23,398 nucleotides of DNA from a virus, in the IMG/VR virus record IMGVR_UViG_3300030329_001966, positions 1 to 23,398 of that record. One strand, given 5' to 3'. Made by a program: the position numbers and the translations under genes. Below the pieces are notes generated by a model. That model saw only the letters and a program-made list of their open reading frames with translations. It was not told where the DNA came from and ran no database searches. Each line of letters begins with the position of its first letter. Positions within the stretch are counted from its first letter, which is position 1. This document shows, piece after piece, positions 1-5,420 of the stretch.

Positions 1-150
1 GAAATCTTTTCAGAGTTCAGCACCAGCAACCGCAAGCGGCTCTATGCGCTGATAAAAGCTGGTGAAATTGAAACGATCAGGCCAACTGAAAATGGCCGCT
101 ACTTCATACCCCGTCGCGCTATTGCTGCCTTGCGAGGCGATGATGAGTGA
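1..150 (+). CDS. Helix-turn-helix (excisionase/MerR-like) DNA-binding protein, 3' end only
   Basis: Frame 1 is open from the first base to a TGA at 148-150, giving the last 49 residues of a protein that begins outside the window. The visible part has the pattern of an excisionase-type winged helix: a helix ending NRKRLYALIKAGEI, then a turn and the strand NGRYFIPRRAIAAL, the usual recognition-helix plus wing arrangement of small DNA-binding proteins that dock on a site and bend DNA. The stop overlaps the start region of the next gene (ATGATGAGTGA), so it belongs to the same transcription unit. Whether it is a true excisionase, a repressor or a small regulator cannot be told. No integrase is visible in the window. 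Confidence 0.6.
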   Translation, partial: EIFSEFSTSNRKRLYALIKAGEIETIRPTENGRYFIPRRAIAALRGDDE

Positions 151-511
151 GTGTGAACTTTGTCACGGTAATCACTTCATTCGCAATGCGGATTGGACAA
201 CGGAATCATGCCCGGTCTGCGTGACTACCCCAAAGAATATTCGCAGCCAAATACTTTCTAGAGCCAGCGATATTGTCAACGGCGACCGTGAGGACACATA
301 CGGAACGCCACAACAGAATTTTGCCTGCGTAGCCAAAATCTGGAGCGCGATTTTAGGTATAGAGATTTCTCCGGCTCAAGTCTGTCTCTGCATGGTTGGG
401 GTGAAGATGGGCCGCGCAGCAACCGGCAAAATCGACCATGAAGACAATTGGGTTGATATGTCAGGGTTTGCCGCTTGCGGAGGAGAGGTGTCTCAAAATG
501 ACAACCCTTGA
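143..511 (+). CDS. DUF6378-like phage protein with N-terminal zinc ribbon
   Basis: The 122-residue product has two parts. Residues 4-26 hold two CxxC pairs (C4, C7, C23, C26), a likely zinc ribbon. Residues ~35-115 match the phage family I know as DUF6378: a helix around ILSRASDIVNG, the hallmark GDREDTYGTPQQNF, then a helical stretch ending DNWVDMSGFAA. The function of the family is unknown; it is common in phage early regions. I chose ATG 143 because GAGG at 134-137 lies five bases upstream; ATG 140 is equally in frame but too close to that site. The frame is open back to 62, but the extension overlaps the upstream gene and has no family resemblance. The 3' end overlaps the PP-loop gene by 14 bases. 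Confidence 0.8.
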   Translation: MSECELCHGNHFIRNADWTTESCPVCVTTPKNIRSQILSRASDIVNGDREDTYGTPQQNFACVAKIWSAILGIEISPAQVCLCMVGVKMGRAATGKIDHEDNWVDMSGFAACGGEVSQNDNP

Positions 512-1376
512 ATACAAACGTGTCGCAAAAAAGGTTGCCCTTAGTTTTAGCAAGCCAATGCCAGATGCCAAGTTACGAGTAATCAGTTTAGGTGCAGGGG
601 TGCAGTCTTCAGTTCTGGCGTTGATGGCGGCGAAAGGTGAGATCGGCCCAATGCCTGACTGCGCAATCTTTGCTGACACACAGTGGGAACCGAAAGAGGT
701 CTACACGCATCTGGATTGGTTGGAAAAACAACTGCCTTTTCCAGTGCATCGTGTGACGGCAGGGAACATTAGGGCTGACCACGTTGCAGGGGTAAACACG
801 ACAGGGCAAAGGTTTACTGGGATGCCCATGTTCACGCCAACAGGGGGGATGATTAGAAGACAATGCACCAGTGAATATAAAATACACCCAGTTACGAAGA
901 AATTAAGGGAATTACTTGGTTTAAAATATAGGCAACGTGCGCCCAAGGTTCCGACGATAGAGCTTTGGATGGGCATAAGCACAGATGAAATCCAGCGCAT
1001 GAAACAAGCGCATCATAAATGGCTACAACATAGATGGCCTCTTATGGAAGAGGGCATGTCAAGACGAGATTGTTTAGCGTGGTTTAATAGAGATTTCCCT
1101 GACAAGCCGTTAGAAAGATCAGCGTGTGTCGGTTGCCCGTTTAACTCCAATGCGGAGTGGCGGCGAATACGCGATACGAGGCCAGACGATTGGGAAGATG
1201 CTGTTGAGTTTGATCGGCTTGTTAGAAAGCAATCTTCAGATAACAGCATAAAAGAGGATGTTTTCTTACATCGATCATGCGTACCGCTTGATGAGGTTGA
1301 CCTGTCTACTGCCGCTGACAAGGGCCAGCAAGAGTTTGGCTTTCTGGAAGAGTGCGATGGGATGTGCGGCATATGA
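498..1376 (+). CDS. PP-loop superfamily protein, PAPS-reductase-like (possible nucleic-acid modification enzyme)
   Basis: The 292-residue protein belongs to the phosphoadenosine-phosphosulfate-reductase-like PP-loop family that is frequent in phages. Residues 29-38 (ISLGAGVQSS) form the PP-loop that binds ATP, followed by a Rossmann-type segment CAIFADTQWEP. Downstream are the family's conserved cysteines: RRQC at 123, C192, CVGC at 210-213, C261, and C286/C290 near the end, plausible ligands for a metal or iron-sulfur cluster. The motif GISTDEIQRMK is also typical. Members activate a substrate by adenylation, and in DndC or tRNA-thiolation relatives they move sulfur; the phage version has no proven substrate. 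I chose ATG 498, with GGAGAGG at 481-487 upstream, over the earlier in-frame start at 438. The neighbouring cytosine methyltransferase makes DNA modification a reasonable inference. Confidence 0.85.
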   Translation: MTTLEYKRVAKKVALSFSKPMPDAKLRVISLGAGVQSSVLALMAAKGEIGPMPDCAIFADTQWEPKEVYTHLDWLEKQLPFPVHRVTAGNIRADHVAGVNTTGQRFTGMPMFTPTGGMIRRQCTSEYKIHPVTKKLRELLGLKYRQRAPKVPTIELWMGISTDEIQRMKQAHHKWLQHRWPLMEEGMSRRDCLAWFNRDFPDKPLERSACVGCPFNSNAEWRRIRDTRPDDWEDAVEFDRLVRKQSSDNSIKEDVFLHRSCVPLDEVDLSTAADKGQQEFGFLEECDGMCGI

Positions 1377-1501
1377 TCTGCCCTGAGTGCGATGGAGAGG
1401 GTTATATCGAGCGGAAGTCCTGGTTCGGCCCGTGGATGGAGCCTTGCACAAACTGTTACGGCGGCCTGGGTGAGGTGCCTGATGAGGATGATGATGAATG
1501 A
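1373..1501 (+). CDS. Tiny zinc-ribbon protein (42 aa)
   Basis: A 42-codon frame starts at ATG 1373, overlapping the TGA of the PP-loop gene (ATGA), and ends at TGA 1499-1501, overlapping the start of the methyltransferase. It encodes two DnaJ-type half-motifs, CPECDGEG at residues 3-10 and CTNCYGG at 25-31, followed by an acidic tail of mostly D and E. This is a complete small CxxC...CxxC zinc ribbon of the type often seen between larger phage genes. The tight coupling on both sides and the intact cysteine pattern support real translation. No specific partner or function can be named; a role in nucleic-acid or protein binding is only a guess. Confidence 0.65.
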   Translation: MICPECDGEGYIERKSWFGPWMEPCTNCYGGLGEVPDEDDDE

Positions 1502-2231
1502 AGAAATCCGCACCCTCGACCTGTTCTCAGGAATCGGCGGCATTGCATTGGGATTGCACCGGGCTGGGCCGTTCAAAACTGAATGCTTTGTCGAAAACGA
1601 CCCCTTCTGTCAGCGAGTTTTGCGACACCACTGGCCTGATACAAGAATCCATGACGATGTCTGCACCCTTGACACTGGAACCCTTGGAAAAATCGACCTT
1701 ATTGCCGGGGGATTTCCATGCCAGGACATCAGTTTTGCTGGAGGTGGAGAAGGACTTGAGGGAGACAGATCAGGACTGTGGCGAGAGTTCCACAGAATTA
1801 TTAGCGAGTTACGACCCCGATTCGTTATCGTGGAGAACGTCTCAGCGTTGCTTTATCGAGGGCTGGGCGAGGTTCTCGGAGACCTGGCCTCGCTCCGGTA
1901 CGATGCAGAGTGGCACTGCATACCGGCTTCCTACGTTGGCGGAACCCATATCCGCGACAGGGTGTTCATCATTTCCTACGCCCACGGCACGGGATTACAA
2001 GGGAAGCCGCTCGTTAGCTTCCCAGCAAGAGACGGGGAGAGGAGCAAGCAACAGCTTACCCGATTACTTGAGGATCAACGGCAACTGGCAATACCCACCC
2101 GTTCGGGCGGTGGAATACATGATGGGGTTTCCAGACGGATGGACAAGTTGCGAGGTCTTGGAAACAGCGTCTATGTGCCGGTCATCACCGCAATCGGACA
2201 AGCAATCCTCGAAAGTGAAAGACAGCCATGA
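1494..2231 (+). CDS. C5-cytosine DNA methyltransferase (Dcm type), compact
   Basis: This 245-residue enzyme would transfer a methyl group from S-adenosylmethionine to carbon 5 of cytosine in DNA, for instance to protect phage DNA from restriction. Motif I is LDLFSGIGG (8-16), motif IV is GGFPCQDIS with catalytic C76, motif VI is VENV (113-116), motif VIII is RDRVFII (154-160), and the C-terminal motif is LRGLGNSV (219-226). The target-recognition region between motif VIII and the C-terminus is only about 50 residues, so the enzyme is shorter than typical Dcm proteins of over 300 residues, though no catalytic motif is missing. I chose ATG 1494 with GAGG at 1484-1487; starts at 1488 and 1491 are possible, while the frame back to 1392 has no support. 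The target sequence is unknown. No cognate endonuclease is nearby, so it looks like an orphan methyltransferase. Confidence 0.88.
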   Translation: MNEEIRTLDLFSGIGGIALGLHRAGPFKTECFVENDPFCQRVLRHHWPDTRIHDDVCTLDTGTLGKIDLIAGGFPCQDISFAGGGEGLEGDRSGLWREFHRIISELRPRFVIVENVSALLYRGLGEVLGDLASLRYDAEWHCIPASYVGGTHIRDRVFIISYAHGTGLQGKPLVSFPARDGERSKQQLTRLLEDQRQLAIPTRSGGGIHDGVSRRMDKLRGLGNSVYVPVITAIGQAILESERQP

Positions 2232-2238
2232 GCATTAA
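1498..2238 (+). CDS. Candidate overlapping frame spanning the methyltransferase gene (246 aa)
   Basis: A frame shifted by +1 from the methyltransferase is open over its entire length, from ATG 1498 (four bases after the enzyme's ATG) to TGA 2236-2238. The product is not random-looking. It carries LLPGDFHARTS (68-78), SWRTSQRC (111-118), FSETWPRSGTMQSGTAYRLP (126-145), FPTPTARDYKGS (159-170) and MMGFPDGWT (208-216). I recognise these strings as recurring in many predicted phage proteins associated with cytosine methyltransferases. Each lies exactly over a conserved methyltransferase motif, so their recurrence may simply reflect conservation of the main frame. Start signals would be shared with the methyltransferase. 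It is either a true dual-coding gene or a widely misannotated shadow; sequence alone does not decide. Confidence 0.3.
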   Translation: MKKSAPSTCSQESAALHWDCTGLGRSKLNALSKTTPSVSEFCDTTGLIQESMTMSAPLTLEPLEKSTLLPGDFHARTSVLLEVEKDLRETDQDCGESSTELLASYDPDSLSWRTSQRCFIEGWARFSETWPRSGTMQSGTAYRLPTLAEPISATGCSSFPTPTARDYKGSRSLASQQETGRGASNSLPDYLRINGNWQYPPVRAVEYMMGFPDGWTSCEVLETASMCRSSPQSDKQSSKVKDSHEH

Positions 2239-2911
2239 GATGATGAACAGGGTATGGAAGCATTCCCAGGCCAAAGGAACGGCACGGCTGGTGCTTCTGG
2301 CTATTGCAGACCATTGCAATACGGCCGGTGTCGCATGGCCGTCCCTGACCAGGCTGGCAAGCTATGTGAATGTCGATCGGCGGAACGTCATTATGGCCGT
2401 CAATAGGCTTATAGAAATGGGTGAATTACAGCGTGTAAAAACCGGTAAAACGGGTGTCGCAACGACCTATAAAGTGGTTCTAACTAGTGATGCTACCGTC
2501 ACTAGTGATGCTACCGTCACTAGTGATGCTAGCATCACCCAACTAGTGACGGAGGCATCACCCCAACCACCATTGAACCGTCAAGACTCTTTATTAGGGG
2601 AAAGCGATTTTAACGCATTCTGGAAAGCATATCCAAGAAAGGTCGGAATAGGTGCGGCACAGAAATCCTACAATGAAGCACTCAAGGGAACACCCCACGA
2701 TATCATCATGGAAGGATTGGAGAGATACGATCCTGATCCGGACTACATTTGCAACCCAGCCACTTGGCTAGACGAGATGAGGTATTTTGATGAACCAACT
2801 GACTATTCAAAAACCACCAAGCGCAATCGACGCAATCAGGACGGACAAGGAAGCGGTGAACTCATTGACGCTTACAGCCGGTTTACTGGTCGAAGAGAGA
2901 CAATCAACTGA
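2228..2911 (+). CDS. O-like replication initiator with HTH_36-type winged helix
   Basis: The 227-residue protein has a winged-helix DNA-binding domain at residues ~15-82, with the recognition segment WPSLTRLASYVNVDRRNVIM and wing ELQRVKTGKTGVATTYKV. A low-complexity linker (residues 86-103) contains three TSDATV-type repeats. The C-terminal part (~128-190; FNAFWKAYPRKVGIGAAQKS, NPATWLDEMRYF) is typical of phage replication proteins that recruit the host helicase. The layout matches lambda O: DNA-binding N-terminus, iterons inside the gene, protein-binding C-terminus. The expected role is to bind the origin within its own gene and recruit the helicase loader. ATG 2228 overlaps the methyltransferase stop (ATGA), suggesting translational coupling. 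The next gene overlaps its 3' end by 122 bases. Confidence 0.75.
   Translation: MSIKMMNRVWKHSQAKGTARLVLLAIADHCNTAGVAWPSLTRLASYVNVDRRNVIMAVNRLIEMGELQRVKTGKTGVATTYKVVLTSDATVTSDATVTSDASITQLVTEASPQPPLNRQDSLLGESDFNAFWKAYPRKVGIGAAQKSYNEALKGTPHDIIMEGLERYDPDPDYICNPATWLDEMRYFDEPTDYSKTTKRNRRNQDGQGSGELIDAYSRFTGRRETIN
2483..2549 (+). repeat. 18-bp iterons inside the initiator gene, putative replication origin
   Basis: The unit ACTAGTGATGCTACCGTC occurs at 2483-2500 and 2501-2518, identical and head to tail. A third copy at 2519-2536 matches the first 13 bases and then diverges, and a further ACTAGTGA core stands at 2542-2549. The junctions create perfect palindromes TCACTAGTGA at 2499-2508 and 2517-2526, and the third copy is inside a 16-bp perfect palindrome, GTGATGCTAGCATCAC (2523-2538). 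The unit is six codons, so the protein stays in frame (TSDATV repeats). Iterons within the O-type initiator gene followed by an easily melted stretch define lambdoid origins; here 2585-2625 is moderately AT-rich. Origin function is inferred. Confidence 0.6.
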
Positions 2912-3317
2912 GTTTGATTTCAAGGGGTATATCATTACCAACAATATCGGTGATGAGAAACTGGCCGAAGCACATCAGGCATTGTTGCAGACAATGGCAC
3001 CGGCAGAGGACAACGAGATAGCCAGGGGGTTGCTAAAGCTACGAGCGTTGACATCGCATAGGAATGACGGAGGTGACATCGATATCATTCTGGAGGCCTA
3101 CGTTGAGAAGCTGAAGGACTACCCAAGGGATGCCGTCTTGGAAAGTCTCAGCAAGATGTCAGACCAGTCCAAGTGGTTCCCAAGCTGGATAGAGATCAAG
3201 GAAGATGTCGAGTTCAGATGTCAGCATAGGTTGGAAATGTTGAAAGCAATTGAAAGGAAGAGAGATGACCAAGCAAGAAGAGCCATCCTTCGGGAAGTCA
3301 GCAAACGCTCCGCCTAG
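2790..3317 (+). CDS. Putative helicase loader / replication accessory protein
   Basis: The 175-residue protein follows the O-like initiator and overlaps it by 122 bases, the position lambda P has relative to O. It is mostly helical and charged. Residues ~60-150 contain a segment ending DYPRDAVLESLSKM...KWFPSWIEIKEDVE, a pattern I associate with phage replication accessory proteins of the helicase-loader position, followed by a basic helical tail (LEMLKAIERKRDDQARR). No nucleotide-binding motif is visible, so it is not a DnaC-type ATPase. I chose ATG 2790, with GATGAGG at 2776-2782 upstream; the frame is also open from TTG 2787. The long overlap is unusual, but there is no good later start. 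The functional call rests mainly on gene order. Confidence 0.5.
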   Translation: MNQLTIQKPPSAIDAIRTDKEAVNSLTLTAGLLVEERQSTEFDFKGYIITNNIGDEKLAEAHQALLQTMAPAEDNEIARGLLKLRALTSHRNDGGDIDIILEAYVEKLKDYPRDAVLESLSKMSDQSKWFPSWIEIKEDVEFRCQHRLEMLKAIERKRDDQARRAILREVSKRSA

Positions 3318-3981
3318 TTTCTTCGCCAGAGTGCCGACAAGAGCTACATGGGATGTGAGAAGGCCAGGAAAGCGCAACAAGGGCAAAGGTCTCAGTTTCG
3401 GTGACTATCATATCCTGAGTATCCTGTGCAGTTATGCCAACAACCAGGGCTTCACATGGCCCAATGCCGCAACCATTGCAGAACTGACCGGAGTAGACCG
3501 GCAGAACGTCACCAGAGCTTTAGGAAGGGCTGAGAAACTGGGCTACATCGAGAAGGTATCGAGGTTCCGAAGTCATCCAAAATGGCGACATGTCATGGGA
3601 ACTGTATGGCGGATCGTTTATGACAATAGACTGGATCAGGAAGAACTCATTGACAGCATGAACATCGAAGACCCTGCACCGGTCATGGAAGAGGACTTGC
3701 CGACAGTGAGTGAGCCAGACACCGGTAAACAGACATCTGAGGATGAGGAGGAGAGACTAGCTGAGGCAGTTGTGGTGGCAAGATGGTACTCTCGAGCCGC
3801 AGAGGAAGCGACCGGAGAATTGAGGCTGGTCAACCCCAGGGCTGTCGAGCTTGCCAAGGAATGCCTGACGGATCGTGGACTGACCAAGGAACAGATGATC
3901 ACCAGGGCTGAAGCTGTCCTGGCTGATTGCCGCAAGCAACGGAGGTCAACGCCACCTCACCTTGGTTTCCTTTTGATTTGA
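3265..3981 (+). CDS. Second HTH_36-type winged-helix protein, replication/regulatory
   Basis: This 238-residue protein starts at ATG 3265 behind AAGGAAG (3254-3260), inside the 3' end of the preceding gene. Residues ~44-118 are a winged helix closely similar in plan to the one in the O-like initiator two genes upstream: both read WP(S/N)...GVDR-type NV followed by a helix and then LGYIEKV or MGELQRV. The middle (~130-165) is acidic and probably disordered, and the C-terminus (~165-238) is a helical domain with no motif I recognise. It could be a second replication initiator, a repressor of the early region, or a paralogue produced by duplication. Its neighbours favour replication. A non-coding gap follows, so this gene ends the early cluster. 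Confidence 0.6.
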   Translation: MTKQEEPSFGKSANAPPSFFARVPTRATWDVRRPGKRNKGKGLSFGDYHILSILCSYANNQGFTWPNAATIAELTGVDRQNVTRALGRAEKLGYIEKVSRFRSHPKWRHVMGTVWRIVYDNRLDQEELIDSMNIEDPAPVMEEDLPTVSEPDTGKQTSEDEEERLAEAVVVARWYSRAAEEATGELRLVNPRAVELAKECLTDRGLTKEQMITRAEAVLADCRKQRRSTPPHLGFLLI

Positions 3982-4139
3982 CCGGTATGTCACATAGCTA
4001 TACGTTCGGTTACCCTTGAGAAGGTCTCATCGCGCATGAAAAAAAGAAAAAGTCGCCAGCCACAGAAAACGACCCTTTCCCCCCCCTACCCTGCCCGGTG
4101 CGTAGGGGAGCTCTCACAAAAATATTTCGGGGTTTTTCC
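3982..4139. other. 158-bp non-coding gap between replication and packaging clusters
   Basis: The stretch contains a weak promoter-like pair (TTGACC at 3978-3983 and TATACG at 3999-4004, 15-bp spacing) and a small palindrome GAGA-AGG-TCTC at 4017-4027. It also holds an uninterrupted run of eight C ending at 4086, and an inverted repeat CCCCTAC (4083-4089) / GTAGGGG (4102-4108) around a 12-base loop. No T-run follows the hairpin, so it is not a standard intrinsic terminator. A 37-codon frame (4036-4149) crosses the gap but has no convincing ribosome binding site. The position between gene clusters suggests a control or processing site; a cohesive-end or packaging site cannot be excluded. Confidence 0.4.
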
Positions 4140-4349
4140 ATGTCGCTGATTTCAGACATCACTGAGGCCCTCAATGCGCTTCCTGAGTGCGACAGGCTGG
4201 ATATGGCTATTGCTATCGCCGCGCACTTCACAGGGGCCTACATGGTCGCTGAGAGGGCTGTATCGGCCGGTTATGCGAGGAAGGACCCGAAGCGTGTAGC
4301 GGTGACCATTAAGGAGATTATCCAGGGAGCGGTAAAGCATGGCGAATGA
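4140..4349 (+). CDS. Small phage protein of unknown function (69 aa)
   Basis: This gene opens the second cluster. ATG 4140 is preceded by GGGG (4129-4132) at a usable distance; an earlier in-frame GTG at 4098 would translate the hairpin region and is less likely. The product is a predicted all-helical protein (LISDITEALNALPECDRLDM, then AIAIAAHFTGAYMVAERAVSAGY and a basic C-terminal helix). I do not recognise a family. The 3' end overlaps the next gene by 11 bases, which argues that it is translated as part of the packaging-side operon. Confidence 0.5.
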   Translation: MSLISDITEALNALPECDRLDMAIAIAAHFTGAYMVAERAVSAGYARKDPKRVAVTIKEIIQGAVKHGE

Positions 4350-4557
4350 ATTTATCTGGGGGCAGACCTCTGATCCGGTCGTTAATCGGGTCATCCAGCG
4401 TTTTATGCAGAGGTCGAATGAAGGCATGGACCGGTTCGGCACCTCGATGGAGGCGAATGACGCACCGGCAATACACTGGATTGAGAGTGCCCAGGAGGAA
4501 CTGATGGACGGAATTTTGTACTTGGAACGACTGAAAAGGGAGATAGCTGATGGCTGA
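4339..4557 (+). CDS. Conserved small phage protein, MazG-like helix pattern (72 aa)
   Basis: The start ATG 4339 has GGAGCGG six bases upstream and overlaps the previous gene. The second half reads RFGTSMEANDAPAIHWIESA followed by QEELMDGILYLERLKRE. This arrangement, with the acidic EELMD in a helix, recurs in small phage proteins and resembles the helical metal-binding core of MazG-type nucleotide pyrophosphohydrolases. At 72 residues it has only about half of a MazG domain, so catalytic activity is doubtful. A nucleotide-related role is a weak inference; the alternative is a structural helical protein that only shares the pattern. Confidence 0.6.
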   Translation: MANEFIWGQTSDPVVNRVIQRFMQRSNEGMDRFGTSMEANDAPAIHWIESAQEELMDGILYLERLKREIADG

Positions 4558-4816
4558 AAGATATGATTTGAAAGTGATGCGTAAGGGCAAGGACGGGAAG
4601 GAGTACGGCACCAGGATCGGTGTCGCGTTTCCGTGGCGGAGCGGCAAAGGATTTAATCTGACGTTTGAGGCGTTGCCGGTTGGCCGTATTCGGGATGACG
4701 GGACGTTTAGCGTCGATGTGATGATGGCAGAGCCCTATGACGATCAGAAGGGAAGCGGCCGTGTTCCTGGAAGCGGTAACACTTCGATTGACCTGGATGA
4801 CGAGGTGCCGTTTTGA
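4550..4816 (+). CDS. Small beta-rich protein with an SSB-like acidic C-terminal tip (88 aa)
   Basis: ATG 4550 lies behind AGGGAGA (4537-4543) and overlaps the previous stop. The body (residues 1-65) alternates short strands (YDLKVMRKG, GTRIGVAFPWRSGKGFNLTF, EALPVGRI) and resembles conserved hypothetical proteins of phages and alphaproteobacteria with the core IGVAFP...GKGFNL. The last residues, IDLDDEVPF, closely match the acidic tip of bacterial single-stranded DNA-binding protein (consensus DDDIPF), which recruits replication and repair enzymes. The protein is shorter than an OB-fold SSB (usually over 110 residues). It may be a minimal SSB-like protein or a mimic of the SSB tail. The ending is directly visible; the function is inferred. 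Confidence 0.6.
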   Translation: MAERYDLKVMRKGKDGKEYGTRIGVAFPWRSGKGFNLTFEALPVGRIRDDGTFSVDVMMAEPYDDQKGSGRVPGSGNTSIDLDDEVPF

Positions 4817-4989
4817 ACATCACAAACGAGGGCCGAAGGAAAGGTTCGATAGTCCTCAAGCGGAACCAGAGCATGATACCGGCTGGAGGAATTAAAAGTC
4901 CGATAGCCGCCAATGCGGAATTTGCACGGCGGATTGGTGACCGGTGTTTTTGCAATGCGGTGTGCAAGTGCGGAAAGCGTAAAAAGTAA
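4813..4989 (+). CDS. Possible small basic cysteine-rich protein (58 aa)
   Basis: Between the previous gene and terS the frame is open from TTG 4813 (overlapping the upstream TGA as TTGA) to TAA 4987-4989, which itself overlaps the terS start (TAATG). An internal ATG at 4873 would give 37 residues. The product is basic and ends with four cysteines (CFCNAVCKCGK) before a KRKK tail, a possible metal-binding knuckle. Without it, this would be the only sizeable gap in a tightly packed operon, and the exact overlaps on both sides are what a real gene would show. The start is uncertain and I know no homologue. Confidence 0.45.
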   Translation: MNITNEGRRKGSIVLKRNQSMIPAGGIKSPIAANAEFARRIGDRCFCNAVCKCGKRKK

Positions 4990-5420
4990 TGGCTGGCTCA
5001 CCGCACCCGACTGGTCGCTTCGGCGGTGTCAAGAGACTGGAGGACCGGTTGAAAGGCCGGTCGGAGGTGATCAGTCACAACAAGGACGGTATTGCCCAGA
5101 CGCTGATTGATATTGCCAGGGCCAACCTGACGGATGTCATCACCTGGGATGAGAGTGGCAATGTGAAGGTCAAGGCTTCGGAGGATATCCCCGATTCGGT
5201 GGCCGCCGCTATCAAGAAACTGCGAGTGACAAGGAGTAAAGATGGTGACCCTACTCTCGAAATTGAACTCCACGATAAGATCAGTGTGCTTAAAGTCCTG
5301 GCAAAAAGCGCAGGGCTACTGGAACCGATTCCAAGCGAAAGTCAGGCACCTTCGGTCGTTGGTATCACGATGCATGGACCGGAAGTAGTCAGCGTGAAAA
5401 AGGACGATGGAGCCGGTTGA
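4989..5420 (+). CDS. terS: Terminase small subunit (TerS)
   Basis: The small terminase subunit recognises the phage packaging site and loads the large subunit on concatemeric DNA. The 143-residue product begins with a glycine- and arginine-containing arm, followed by a helical region (DGIAQTLIDIARANLTDVI). It ends with DPTLEIELHDKISVLKVLAKSAGLL, close to the conserved C-terminal pattern of terminase small subunits (hydrophobic-x-DK-x2-AL-x2-L-x-K-x2-G). Its place directly before terL supports the call. The start overlaps the upstream TAA (TAATG) and GGAAAG at 4972-4977 is only a weak ribosome site, so translation is probably coupled. The TerS family was assigned by pattern and context only. 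Confidence 0.75.
   Translation: MAGSPHPTGRFGGVKRLEDRLKGRSEVISHNKDGIAQTLIDIARANLTDVITWDESGNVKVKASEDIPDSVAAAIKKLRVTRSKDGDPTLEIELHDKISVLKVLAKSAGLLEPIPSESQAPSVVGITMHGPEVVSVKKDDGAG

Noticed and set aside
1013-1576. Long open frame on the minus strand over the PP-loop and methyltransferase genes
   Set aside because: It lies opposite well-supported genes, its product has no recognisable motif or ribosome site, and all accepted genes are on the plus strand.
4036-4149. 37-codon plus-strand frame starting at an ATG in the gap before the packaging operon
   Set aside because: The nearest purine-rich site is about 12 bases upstream, it translates through the hairpin and C8 run, and the product has no family resemblance. 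It cannot be fully excluded.
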